Assembly: GCF_000092065.1 (NCBI RefSeq)
Contig: NC_009369.1
Coordinates: 404,367-468,366 of the forward strand
Length of the DNA: 64,000 nt
From: Ostreococcus lucimarinus CCE9901
Taxonomy: Eukaryota > Chlorophyta > Mamiellophyceae > Mamiellales > Bathycoccaceae
Direction: 5' to 3'
Shown one piece after another: positions 1 to 8,262 of this stretch. Position 1 is the first letter of the stretch; each line of letters opens with the position of its first letter. A program made the position numbers and the translations under genes. Below the pieces are notes generated by a model that worked only from the letters and a program-made list of their open reading frames with translations, did not search any database and was not told the DNA's origin.

Positions 1-186
1 GTCCAGCCACCACAGCGGCACGGGCGCGCGATGCTCCTTCGGGACGTCGGCGCGACCGTTTGAATCCTTCTTCGCCTTGGGACCGATGACTTCCGGGCCG
101 ACCGTCGCCGCGCCCCACGCGAACTCCACCGTGACCGCGTGTTCGCGCGCTAAGAAATCATCGATGTCGTAGTAATCCCGCCGCAT
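1..186 (-). CDS. PSF3: GINS complex subunit PSF3, N-terminal part (cut by the window edge)
   Basis: PSF3 is one of four GINS subunits; GINS joins Cdc45 and MCM2-7 to form the replicative helicase in the nucleus. Reading the minus strand from the ATG at 186-184 gives 62 open codons to the window edge. The protein starts MRRDYYDIDDFLAREHAVTV and, near residue 55, has a short APVPLWWLD segment. The YYDIDD opening followed by a beta-rich segment and a P-L-W-hydrophobic motif is the PSF3 N-terminal signature. The remaining two thirds of the protein lie outside the window. The gene is divergent from the HAD phosphatase, with 83 bp between start codons, so the two probably share a promoter. The identification rests on a short stretch but the motif is distinctive. 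Confidence 0.82.
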   Translation of the reverse strand, partial: MRRDYYDIDDFLAREHAVTVEFAWGAATVGPEVIGPKAKKDSNGRADVPKEHRAPVPLWWLD

Positions 187-269
187 CTCGCCCGCGCGAT
201 CGACGCGCGCGTCGCGAAGTGTCGCCGAGCCGTCGCGCGCCGTCCCGAAAAGCGCACCGGCCGCACACG

Positions 270-917
270 ATGACGCCCGCAGACGTCGAAGCGACGTCGT
301 TCGACGACGTCGACGCGCTCGTGTTCGACTGCGATGGAACGCTGATCGACACCATGGGATTGTTTTACGTCGCCGACGTCCGGGCGTGCGACGAGGTCGG
401 GGTGAAGATGTCGAAGGGGACGTTTTACGAGCTCGCGGGCGTCCCCATACGGGACATATTCCGTAAACTGTGCGTCGAACAGGGCGCGGCGAGCGACGAC
501 GCGACGCTGGACGCGATGGTGCGGTCGTGCGGCGCGCACGCGCGCGCGCTCGGGCCGCCGAAGGCGATCGAGTGCGTCGTGGAGGTGGCGAGGAACGCGA
601 AGGCGCGCGGGAAACGCGTCGCCGTGGCGTCGAGCGGCGTCAAGACGACCGTGCTCGAGCACCTCGAGCACCACGGATTATTAGATTTATTCGAAGTCGT
701 CGTCACGTGCGAGGACGTGACGCGCGGGAAGCCCGCGCCGGATCTGTACGCGCTCGCGGCGGAAAAATTAGGCGTCGCGCCCGAGCGGTGCTGCGCGTAC
801 GAGGACGCCGTCCTCGGCGTGGAGAGCGCGCGCGCCGCGGGGTACAAGCGCGTCGTGGACGTTCGCGCGATGTCTGGGTACCATCCGACGGATTATTTAT
901 GCTCGAACGAGCCGTAG
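270..917 (+). CDS. HAD-superfamily hydrolase (phosphoglucomutase/phosphatase-like)
   Basis: This 215-aa protein is a haloacid-dehalogenase phosphatase. Motif I, DCDGTLIDT, contains the nucleophile Asp20 and the acid/base Asp22. Motif II is the VAVASSG segment, and motif III/IV is GKPAPDLY followed by CCAYEDAVLGVESARAAG. This arrangement with a helical cap after motif I is typical of the beta-phosphoglucomutase/YqaB subfamily, which acts on small sugar or polyol phosphates. The substrate cannot be read from the sequence. The start at 270 is the first ATG of the frame; the upstream in-frame GTG is not credible in a nuclear gene. No clear targeting peptide is seen, so a cytosolic location is likely. 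It runs in the same direction as the TatD gene, 65 bp upstream of it. Confidence 0.85.
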   Translation: MTPADVEATSFDDVDALVFDCDGTLIDTMGLFYVADVRACDEVGVKMSKGTFYELAGVPIRDIFRKLCVEQGAASDDATLDAMVRSCGAHARALGPPKAIECVVEVARNAKARGKRVAVASSGVKTTVLEHLEHHGLLDLFEVVVTCEDVTRGKPAPDLYALAAEKLGVAPERCCAYEDAVLGVESARAAGYKRVVDVRAMSGYHPTDYLCSNEP

Positions 918-982
918 CGCGCGCTGTATTCTTTCCCTCGCGTCTCGCGTTCCTTCGTCGGCGGCACACCTCGACGCGAGCG

Positions 983-1927
983 ATGCGCGCGGCCGCGGCG
1001 TCCGTCGTCGCCGTTCGCGTCCTCGCGCGCGCGTCGTCCTCGCGCGCGCGCGCGTCGTTCTCGCGCGCGCGCGCGATGTCGCGCGCGTCGCCGACGTTCG
1101 TGGACACGCACGCGCACGTCGACGTCGTGCTGGATAAACTCGGCCTGCCCTCCGCGGATGCGTACCTCGAGTACGCCGACGCGTTCGCGCGCGAGCACGG
1201 CGCCGCGGCCGCGCTCGAGGCGTGCGTCACGATCGGATGCTCGGAGAAGAGCCTCGCGAGCGCGGCGGCGGTCGTGGACGGGAGCGAGAGAATGTTCGGC
1301 GCGTACGGGTGTCACCCGCTGAGCGCGCGAGAGTGGACGAGGACGAGGACGCGCGTTCGCGAGATGTTGACCACGGGCGCGCGCGTCGTCGCGGTCGGAG
1401 AGACGGGATTGGATTATCACAGGATCCGCGACGACGCGGAGGACGGGGAGGACGCGGAGGCGTACAAGACGACGCAAAGGGACGCGTTCGCGGAGCAAAT
1501 GCGCTTGGCGACGGAACTCGGGCTGCCGCTCATCGTGCACACGCGAGAGGCCGAGACGGACACCGTCGCGATGATGAAGGAACATTTACCCGCGGACGCG
1601 CGCGTGCACGTGCACTGCTTCACGTCGAGCGTCGGGATGGCGATGGAATTGTTGCGCGCGTTTCCAAATTTGTGCCTCGGCTTCACCGGCGTATCGACGT
1701 TTAAAAACGGGCAGGACGTTCGCGACACGATCAAAGAGGTACCGCTCGATCGCATTTTGCTCGAAACCGACTCGCCGTACATGGCGCCGGTTCCATTCAG
1801 AGGGCAAACGTGCCACCCCGCGATGGGCGAGCGCGTCGCGCACGCCGTCGCCGCCGTGCACGAAGTCGACGTCGAGGAAGTCTTCGCGCGATGCCGCGAG
1901 AACACGAGGCGCGTGTACGGCATTTAA
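983..1927 (+). CDS. TatD-family metal-dependent deoxyribonuclease
   Basis: The 314-aa product belongs to the TatD nuclease family, TIM-barrel metal hydrolases with 3'-5' exonuclease activity proposed to act in DNA repair or DNA turnover. Visible signatures are the metal-binding DTHAHVD (residues 41-47), GETGLDYH, LIVHTREAE, VHCFTSS and the C-terminal LLETDSPYMAP. The first 31 residues, before an alternative in-frame ATG at 1076, are rich in Arg, Ser and Ala and lack acidic residues, so they look like an organellar transit peptide. The longer start at 983 is chosen for that reason. Use of both starts could give organellar and cytosolic forms, but that is inference. The family assignment is secure; the compartment is not. 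Confidence 0.9.
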   Translation: MRAAAASVVAVRVLARASSSRARASFSRARAMSRASPTFVDTHAHVDVVLDKLGLPSADAYLEYADAFAREHGAAAALEACVTIGCSEKSLASAAAVVDGSERMFGAYGCHPLSAREWTRTRTRVREMLTTGARVVAVGETGLDYHRIRDDAEDGEDAEAYKTTQRDAFAEQMRLATELGLPLIVHTREAETDTVAMMKEHLPADARVHVHCFTSSVGMAMELLRAFPNLCLGFTGVSTFKNGQDVRDTIKEVPLDRILLETDSPYMAPVPFRGQTCHPAMGERVAHAVAAVHEVDVEEVFARCRENTRRVYGI

Positions 1928-2051
1928 GTGTATTCCTAGAACCATCAGCCATTGCATCCGATTCATCATTAACCGTAATCTTTCGCCGCGTCCCGCGTTC
2001 GCGTCCCGCGTTCGCGTCCCGCGCGGCATTCCGCGCCCCTCGGCCGTCGTC

Positions 2052-3161
2052 ATGCCGCGCCCGCGCCTCGTCGAGACCATGCTCGACGCCGACAACGCGT
2101 CCACGCGCGCGCGCGCCTTCGAACGCGGCGCGACGCTCCAGCCCGAATACGATTCGTTCTCTTGGCTCAAGACTGCGCTCCTCGCGACGCCTCGCGCGCG
2201 CGGCTTGCGCGCGTTCGCCTGGCCCTGGCTCTGTATCAACGGCGTGAGCGTGTTGTGGACGTCGCTCTACGAGCTCGCGCTGCCCAAGCGGACGTCGTCG
2301 CTCGGAAGCTTCGGCATGGTGTACCAGCTCGTGTTCTCGACGATGGGATTTCTGTTGGTTTTTCGGTTGAGCCGAGCGGCGGTGCGGTTCTGGGATTGCC
2401 GCGCGGCGTTCGGGAACTTTAACGTCGGCGTGCGAAGGCTCGTGGACGTGGCGCTGGTGCACGGGAAAGGACGAGACGCGCGGGCGCTGGATGATGTGTG
2501 CGCGTGGGCGTGCGCGTTCGTCGTGGCGAGTAAACAGTTTTTGCGAGGCGTGAAGACGATTTCGGCGGAGGAGGTGATGGGGATTCTGAGCGACGATGAC
2601 CGGAAGCGAGTGGAGAACGCGAGACATCCGCCGTTGTATTGCGCGTCGATGCTCAGACGGGCGATTCATCGCGCGTTCGGGGTGGATGAGAAAGGCGGGA
2701 CGACGAGCGATACGATTCGACTCGAGTCGCGCTTGCGGCAGTTGCACGAGCAGTGTGATTTTTTAATCACCAACGAGGGCGCGTTAGAGCGATTGCGAGG
2801 GACCAAGTTGCCGATGATCTACGTGATGCATTTGAGAACGTTTTTAATGGCGTATTGCGTCTCTATGCCGTTCGTGTTCGTAAACCAGTGGCGCTGGGGG
2901 ACAATCGTCGCCGTCGCCGTCGTGTCCTTCGCGCTGTTGGGCATCGAGGGCGCGGCGACGGAGTGCGAGATTCCATTCTCTGCCGACCACGCGAATCACT
3001 TGCGGATGGATCAGTACGCGCAAGCGTGTCTTTTGAGCGTTGGTGCGTACTTGGCGTGGAACGAGCGGCTCGAGGGAGCAAACGATTTCGGTCATCGCGA
3101 GGGCAACGTCTCGTGCGCGTCGCTCGAAGATTTAGTCATCGACGTCGATACGAACGTCTAG
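2052..3161 (+). CDS. Bestrophin-like anion channel (UPF0187 family)
   Basis: This 369-aa membrane protein belongs to the bestrophin/UPF0187 family of anion channels; the plant members (VCCN) conduct chloride across the thylakoid membrane. It has two hydrophobic segments near residues 55-105, a central helical region, and two more near residues 255-300. The family hallmark follows the last membrane segment: GIEGAATECEIPFSADHANHLRMD, a variant of the G-I-E-x-A...E-x-P-F...N-H-L-x-M-D motif. The N-terminus is only modestly basic, so plastid targeting is uncertain. The start is the ATG at 2052, just after a direct repeat of GCGTTCGCGTCCC. It is convergent with the histidine phosphatase gene, 67 bp away. 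Confidence 0.86.
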   Translation: MPRPRLVETMLDADNASTRARAFERGATLQPEYDSFSWLKTALLATPRARGLRAFAWPWLCINGVSVLWTSLYELALPKRTSSLGSFGMVYQLVFSTMGFLLVFRLSRAAVRFWDCRAAFGNFNVGVRRLVDVALVHGKGRDARALDDVCAWACAFVVASKQFLRGVKTISAEEVMGILSDDDRKRVENARHPPLYCASMLRRAIHRAFGVDEKGGTTSDTIRLESRLRQLHEQCDFLITNEGALERLRGTKLPMIYVMHLRTFLMAYCVSMPFVFVNQWRWGTIVAVAVVSFALLGIEGAATECEIPFSADHANHLRMDQYAQACLLSVGAYLAWNERLEGANDFGHREGNVSCASLEDLVIDVDTNV

Positions 3162-3228
3162 AGCACCTGAATGTCGGTAGAAGTATACTTATTATTAAAC
3201 GCAAGAGCATGCAAGAGCGCGCGCGCGA

Positions 3229-4383
3229 TCACTTGGCGAAGCCGCCGTAGATTTCTTTGACGTTCTCGATCGCGTACACTTCGCCGTGTTCGGGGAGGAC
3301 GCCAAAGGACAAATCAAACGACACGACGCCGCAGTTGACGATTTTCTTCTTCTTTCCCGGGCACGTCGAGTCGAAGGGTAAATACGTCTTGAAGAACTCG
3401 CGGAACCAGATGGAGTGACCGCCGGCGATGACGACGTCGGCGTCCTGATTCATCACCCACGCGGCGAACTCTCGCATGGAGTCGCGGCCTTTTCGGTTGA
3501 GCTTCTTCTGACCGGCGTTCGACGACGCGTCGAAGAGTTTAGCTTCGTCGACGCTGGACACGCCGAGTTCTTTCGCGAGCGTTTGTGTCGGCACAAAATC
3601 GCCCTTCTTACACGCCAACGCATACGTGTCGACGTTGCGCGCCATCTCTTGCAAAGCGCTGTGAATGATTATTTTATCGTTCGCCTTCGCGTTCGACAAC
3701 CGGCACCACAGCGCGTGCGCAGTGGTGTTCACCGCTCGCCGCAAATTACTGCTCGCGATGACCGATTTACCTCGAAGCCCCAACATGACGTCCACGACGT
3801 CACCGACGTATCCTTTCGTCTGGCTCTTCGCCGCGCGAGACGCCGATTCCGTCGCGAAGTGCGCGCGCAGCGCCTGCGCCTGCGCCACCCCCGTCGCGCT
3901 CAGCGGCGAATCCAAAAAAAACGAATCTCGCGCGAAAAACTTCCCCAGCTCCGCGATGACGCCCCCGATCAGTCGCACTGGAAACGTGTGATCAAACTTT
4001 CGATTGAACACCTCGTTCCACGTGCTCTCACCGTGTCGAATGAAGACGACGGTGCGCGTCTTCGTCGCCCGCGTCGCCAGCGTCTTCGGGTCCACCTTCG
4101 ACCGCTTCCATCGCTTCTCATCGCTCGCCACCAGGTGCGCGTTCGCGCGCACCGCGTCGTGCACCTTTCGCACGCCGCGTTTCGCGCGCTTATCGACGAG
4201 CGACGCGCAGAGCAGGGCGCCGTACGCGGTGAGCAGCGCGCGCAGAATCATCGCAATCGTCGCCGCGCGCGCCCCGCTCGTCGCGCTCGAGCCCGCGTCC
4301 GCGAACCGCAGCGCGCCGAACAGCGCGTCCGCGAGCGCGCGCGCGATCGAACGCTCGATCGGCGGCGGCGCGCGCGAGAACAT
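3229..4383 (-). CDS. Histidine phosphatase (phosphoglycerate-mutase-like), membrane-anchored
   Basis: The 384-aa protein has the histidine phosphatase signature RHGESTWNE, with the phospho-acceptor His at about residue 117, and the second conserved histidine in GGHSIWFREFF at about residue 323. Members of this clan dephosphorylate sugars, lipids or proteins, and the substrate cannot be inferred here. A hydrophobic stretch at about residues 41-62 precedes a basic segment (KRAKRG), suggesting a signal anchor with the catalytic domain on one side of a membrane. A Lys-rich patch lies close to the C-terminus. The start at 4383 leaves 122 bp to the divergent cis-prenyltransferase, so the two genes probably share a promoter. 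The spacing of the two catalytic histidines argues for an active enzyme. Confidence 0.82.
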   Translation of the reverse strand: MFSRAPPPIERSIARALADALFGALRFADAGSSATSGARAATIAMILRALLTAYGALLCASLVDKRAKRGVRKVHDAVRANAHLVASDEKRWKRSKVDPKTLATRATKTRTVVFIRHGESTWNEVFNRKFDHTFPVRLIGGVIAELGKFFARDSFFLDSPLSATGVAQAQALRAHFATESASRAAKSQTKGYVGDVVDVMLGLRGKSVIASSNLRRAVNTTAHALWCRLSNAKANDKIIIHSALQEMARNVDTYALACKKGDFVPTQTLAKELGVSSVDEAKLFDASSNAGQKKLNRKGRDSMREFAAWVMNQDADVVIAGGHSIWFREFFKTYLPFDSTCPGKKKKIVNCGVVSFDLSFGVLPEHGEVYAIENVKEIYGGFAK

Positions 4384-4505
4384 GCGCGTCGAAGAGTGCC
4401 GCGGTCGTCTGCCGTCGTCCTTCGTCCTTCGTCATTCGCCGACGGCCGTCGACGCGACGCTCGACGGTTCGCGCGACGCGCGCGACGCGCGCGCGGCGAC
4501 GCGCG

Positions 4506-5441
4506 ATGCCCGAGCGACGCGCGGACGCGCGCGGGCGGCGCGCGCGGACGATTGTATCCGTCGTTCGCGATGGCTGTCGTCGCTTCATCGCGCGCGCGCT
4601 CCGCGCCGGCCCGATCCCGCGGCACGTGGCGGTGATCATGGATGGGAATCGTCGGTTCGCTTGCGCGAGCGGCGTGGCGCTGGCGCGCGGGCACGCGCGC
4701 GGCGCGGACGTGCTCAGGGAGGCGTGCGCGTGGTGCTTCGAGCTCGGCGTGGAGACGCTGAGCGTCTACGCGCTGAGCACGGAGAATTTCAAGCGCTCGG
4801 AGCGCGAGCTCGAGGCGTTGTTCGATTTGGCGTGCGGGGAAATCGGAACGCTGATCGACGACGAAGGGTTGCGACTTAGAGAGGCGCGCGTGCACGTGAG
4901 CGGGGATTTGGACGCGCTGCCGAAGCGCGTGCGAGACAAGGCGAAGGAGGCGATGGAAAAGACGAAGGATAATCGAGGACCGATGTTGAACGTGTGCATG
5001 GCGTACACGGGGCGAGAGGATATCGCGCGCGCGGTGATGAAGACGCGGGAAGACGTCCGGGGAGGAGCGTTGGACGCGAGCGAGGTGGACGAACGCGCGG
5101 TGGCGTCGCGATTGCACGGCGCCGAGCGGGAAATCGAGCTCGGAGCAGGCATGCCGGAGGTTGATTTGCTCGTGCGCACGAGCGGGGAAACGCGGTTGAG
5201 CGATTTTATGCTCTTCAACGCGCGATTCGCGAAGTTGGTGTTCGTGGAGGTGTTGTGGCCGGATTTCACGTTTATGGATTTTGTGCACGCGGTTTGGCAG
5301 TATCAGCTCGGGGCGAAGGATTTGAAACGGTCGAGACAGGCGTACGGCGACGCGAATGCGATCGAGGCGGAATCTGCCGTCGTCGCCGAGGTTCGCGTTC
5401 AGCCGGGGCGCGTGGCGAAAGGGGCGAAGCGTAGTGTGTAG
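4506..5441 (+). CDS. cis-Prenyltransferase (dehydrodolichyl/polyprenyl diphosphate synthase)
   Basis: This 311-aa protein is a cis-prenyltransferase, which extends farnesyl or geranylgeranyl diphosphate with isopentenyl diphosphate to make long polyprenols for dolichol-linked glycosylation or plastid polyprenols. The signature MDGNRRFA lies at about residues 45-52, followed by GHARGADVLREACAWC, LSVYALSTENFKRS and the C-terminal RTSGETRLSDFML. These are all five conserved regions of the family. The about 37-residue N-terminus is basic and could be a signal anchor or a short targeting peptide. The TSGETRLSDFML form is like eukaryotic DHDDS. No NgBR-like partner gene is in the window. The start codon at 4506 is the first ATG of the frame. 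Confidence 0.92.
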   Translation: MPERRADARGRRARTIVSVVRDGCRRFIARALRAGPIPRHVAVIMDGNRRFACASGVALARGHARGADVLREACAWCFELGVETLSVYALSTENFKRSERELEALFDLACGEIGTLIDDEGLRLREARVHVSGDLDALPKRVRDKAKEAMEKTKDNRGPMLNVCMAYTGREDIARAVMKTREDVRGGALDASEVDERAVASRLHGAEREIELGAGMPEVDLLVRTSGETRLSDFMLFNARFAKLVFVEVLWPDFTFMDFVHAVWQYQLGAKDLKRSRQAYGDANAIEAESAVVAEVRVQPGRVAKGAKRSV

Positions 5442-5542
5442 TCTAGTTTGTGTGCAATTGTAGTTGTTAGATGATGATTCGCGACGACGAGGGATGTACG
5501 TGACGCGCGAACCCGTCGCACTCGTCGACGCGCGCTCGGTCG

Positions 5543-7054
5543 ATGCGCGCGAGTCTCTTGCGCGCGACGACAGTTGTTCTCCTGTTATATGCATCGACCG
5601 TGGCGAACGCGGCGTCGCTTAATGCTTTCGGTCAGGACGGTTTGTTTGAGTTCGACACCGTGACGGTTGCCATCCCATCCGCGTCGGCTCGCGAGGGAGG
5701 GGAAATCGTCGTCACGCATCCCACGGGCGTGATGGATGAACCCGCGCCGCTCGTGCTCTTCATGTTTCCAATACACGGTTTTCCGTTCTCGACATGGCGA
5801 ACGCTCATGGCGAACGTCATTCGCGCGCTTGCGTCCAACGGCTTTGCCGTCGCGACGCCGGCGAGTATCGACCCGAACGGGAATCGCCCGATCCAAGGAG
5901 GCATGTTCCCAGGAACCACTTCGACGGTGAGCGGCATCGATCTTCGCGAGATGGCGACGCGCTATCTGAATTTTTTCACGCACGCGAGCAGGTACTTGGT
6001 CGACCTCGCGCAGTCGGATCCGAGCTTCGCGTTGCACGGCAAGCTCGATACGTCTCGCATCGGCACGATGGGCTTCAGCGTCGGCGGCGCTCTATCGCAA
6101 TACCTCGCTCAGCGGCTAGATGCGGAGCTCCCCGGAAGAGTGGTAGCAGAAGTCGCGCTCGCGCCTACCATCGGCACGGAAGTTCCCTTCACAGGCGTCG
6201 ACGACATCGGCGCCGAATTGTTTCGCGAGTTCGCGAGCTCGATGACGGTCCCAACCGTCTTTGTCGCCGGAGAAAACGATGGAATGGGTGGTCTGCGAGA
6301 TTCGGCGATTTACTACGACCAATCGCGCGCACCGAGAGTGCGTGTGACTGCTGGTAATGGCGCCACGCATTGTCACGCCATCGTGCCGATGAGCGAATGC
6401 GATCTCGTTCAAGGCACCAGAGGTTTACAGAGCTTGGACTCCATCATCGCGCACGCGATGATGACGCTGTATCTTCGGCCAGACACGCCACGTTGGCGCG
6501 ACGAACGTGAGTTAGCGACGGAAATCATATGGCGTGATGGTCTCGAGGCGCTTCACGCGCAAATGGTGACGCCGCTCGCGCCGCCGAACCGCGCGTGGGA
6601 GATTAGAAAAGTCGAACGCGATCCCGAGTTGTCTTTGACGATGAACGCGTATTCGGTCGCCGCACCGCTCGCGCCGCAATCGGTCGAGCTCATCGCTGTG
6701 GTGCGTTCATCGTCGCGCGCCGACGAATGCGACGAAGTGCAGGTGACGGTGGAGAACGTTCCAGTCGGCATCGAGGCGACGGTGACGCGATTATCGCCGA
6801 CAGAGTTTGGAGTCGACGTGCGATGGACGACGGTGCCACAGCGCGCGCGCGGCGCACAAACGCGACAGTTTCTCGGAAACTTGCTCAACGCGAGATCAAA
6901 CAGGCGTCCAGTCCAGGTGTCGAGCGAGTTCGGACCTCGCGTCGGCTTCGCCGCGCCCTCGCAGAGCGTGTTGACGATTCAGGCGAAACACGCGTGCGTG
7001 CGATCCGGCTTCGCCTTCGCGGACGTCTTCGTGAACCAGCCGTACGCGTATTGA
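5543..7054 (+). CDS. Secreted alpha/beta-hydrolase (chlorophyllase/PAF-AH-like core)
   Basis: The 503-aa product starts with a clear signal peptide (RATTVVLLLYASTVANA, cleavage near residue 23-24) and then an alpha/beta-hydrolase domain of about 280 residues. The nucleophile elbow is GFSVGG. The acid is probably the Asp in VAGENDGM, and the catalytic His lies in GATHCHAI. The elbow and the strand order resemble chlorophyllase and PAF-acetylhydrolase-like families. The last about 180 residues form a separate, beta-rich segment without a family I recognise. The substrate is unknown. The gene is convergent with the LPA1-like gene, with 88 bp between them. Confidence 0.76.
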   Translation: MRASLLRATTVVLLLYASTVANAASLNAFGQDGLFEFDTVTVAIPSASAREGGEIVVTHPTGVMDEPAPLVLFMFPIHGFPFSTWRTLMANVIRALASNGFAVATPASIDPNGNRPIQGGMFPGTTSTVSGIDLREMATRYLNFFTHASRYLVDLAQSDPSFALHGKLDTSRIGTMGFSVGGALSQYLAQRLDAELPGRVVAEVALAPTIGTEVPFTGVDDIGAELFREFASSMTVPTVFVAGENDGMGGLRDSAIYYDQSRAPRVRVTAGNGATHCHAIVPMSECDLVQGTRGLQSLDSIIAHAMMTLYLRPDTPRWRDERELATEIIWRDGLEALHAQMVTPLAPPNRAWEIRKVERDPELSLTMNAYSVAAPLAPQSVELIAVVRSSSRADECDEVQVTVENVPVGIEATVTRLSPTEFGVDVRWTTVPQRARGAQTRQFLGNLLNARSNRRPVQVSSEFGPRVGFAAPSQSVLTIQAKHACVRSGFAFADVFVNQPYAY

Positions 7055-7142
7055 TGAGACGCAAATGATATAAAGTGGCATCACAACATCATAATTTCAC
7101 ACGCGCGCGCCGCTCGCCTAACGAATGTGGTGCCTAAAAGAC

Positions 7143-8021
7143 TCAATTATCGACGCCGACTCGCCCGTCGAATCCGTCGAGCGCCCCCCCCCACGAATCG
7201 ACCGGCGGTAACTCCACCGCGAATCGATTGAACGGCACGCGCCCGGTGCCCGACGAGCGCACTCGACCGTCCATTCGCAACCCAACGTAAACCCCTTTAT
7301 CGTCGCTCACCTTTGACATCTTCTTCTGTTCCGCGACCCACTCCAACCAATCGTTCGCGCGCAGCGGCGTGCATCGAAACTTGCGATCCTCGGCGCTCGG
7401 CGCCTCGATCGCGCCGTCTCCTCGAATCACCGGCACCACGAGCACCCCGCGCTCGATCAACGCCTCCCTGACGTCCTCCGCGTCCTCCAGCGCGGTTCGC
7501 GCGTACGCCTCGTCCCCGCTCACCACGACTACCCTCGAAAACGACCGCAAATCCTCCAACCGCACCGTCTTCCCCCCCGCGAGCTCCACCCGCAATCGCC
7601 CCAACCTCTCCTCGCGCCCGATCCTCGCCATCTGTCGCTCGCGCGCCGCCTCCTCTCGCGCGTACAGCCACGCGAACGTCGCCAGCGCCGCGCCGTCGAT
7701 CGCCAAATTCTCCAGCGATCCCTCCAGCGGCGGCGCGTTCGGCGCCCCCGCCGCCTTCGTCGCCGCCTGGATCGTCGCGATCCCGAATCCGATCGTCGCC
7801 GACGCCGCGCACGCGCCGTAGAGGAACTGTCGAGCCACGCGAAACGGCGCCTGCGCCTCGCTTCGCAGTTTCGTCTCGTTCGAGTACCGCGCGTCGTCGT
7901 CCTCGAGCGCGCGTCGCGGCGTCGTCGTCGCGCGTCGCGCCGGCCGTCGCGCCGCGCGTCGCGCCGTCGGTCGCGCCGCCGGTCGCGCGCTCGACCGCGC
8001 CGGCGCCGTCGCCATCGCCAT
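7143..8021 (-). CDS. LPA1/REP27-type (DUF3493) plastid membrane protein
   Basis: A 292-aa protein with an Arg/Ala/Thr-rich N-terminus of about 45 residues, typical of a green-algal plastid transit peptide, then the [10 protein letters not shown]...[19 protein letters not shown] segment, a [27 protein letters not shown] segment with a second hydrophobic helix, and a soluble C-terminal region. The order RSE-x-x-x-PFR, two membrane helices and [12 protein letters not shown] matches the C-terminal domain of LOW PSII ACCUMULATION 1 / REP27, a thylakoid factor for photosystem II assembly and D1 turnover. The plant and Chlamydomonas proteins carry TPR repeats before this domain; none are visible here. 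The start at 8021 is the first ATG after the divergent spacer to the starch synthase gene. Confidence 0.75.
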   Translation of the reverse strand: MAMATAPARSSARPAARPTARRAARRPARRATTTPRRALEDDDARYSNETKLRSEAQAPFRVARQFLYGACAASATIGFGIATIQAATKAAGAPNAPPLEGSLENLAIDGAALATFAWLYAREEAARERQMARIGREERLGRLRVELAGGKTVRLEDLRSFSRVVVVSGDEAYARTALEDAEDVREALIERGVLVVPVIRGDGAIEAPSAEDRKFRCTPLRANDWLEWVAEQKKMSKVSDDKGVYVGLRMDGRVRSSGTGRVPFNRFAVELPPVDSWGGALDGFDGRVGVDN

Positions 8022-8262
8022 CGCCGCGCGTCGTCGTCCCCCGTCGACGCAGTGCGCGGTCTTCGAGCATCGTACCCGGTCCGTGTTTTTAATCGACGAA
8101 CCGCGAGACTCGGGTTCGAATCCCACGATCCGCGTCAGCGTCGCGGACGCGCGACACCGCCGCGACGACGCGACGCCGCGACGACGCGCGCGCGCGACGC
8201 GACGCGCGCGCCGACGACGACGACGACCGCGACGACGACGACCGCGCGCGAATCTCGACGCG

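Noticed and set aside
8109-8126. A tRNA T-loop-like motif (GGGTTCGAATCCC) between the LPA1-like and starch synthase genes.
   Set aside because: Only three stem pairs form, no D-arm or A box is upstream, no acceptor stem pairs around it, and no T-run terminator follows. A permuted tRNA was considered but no matching half was found nearby.
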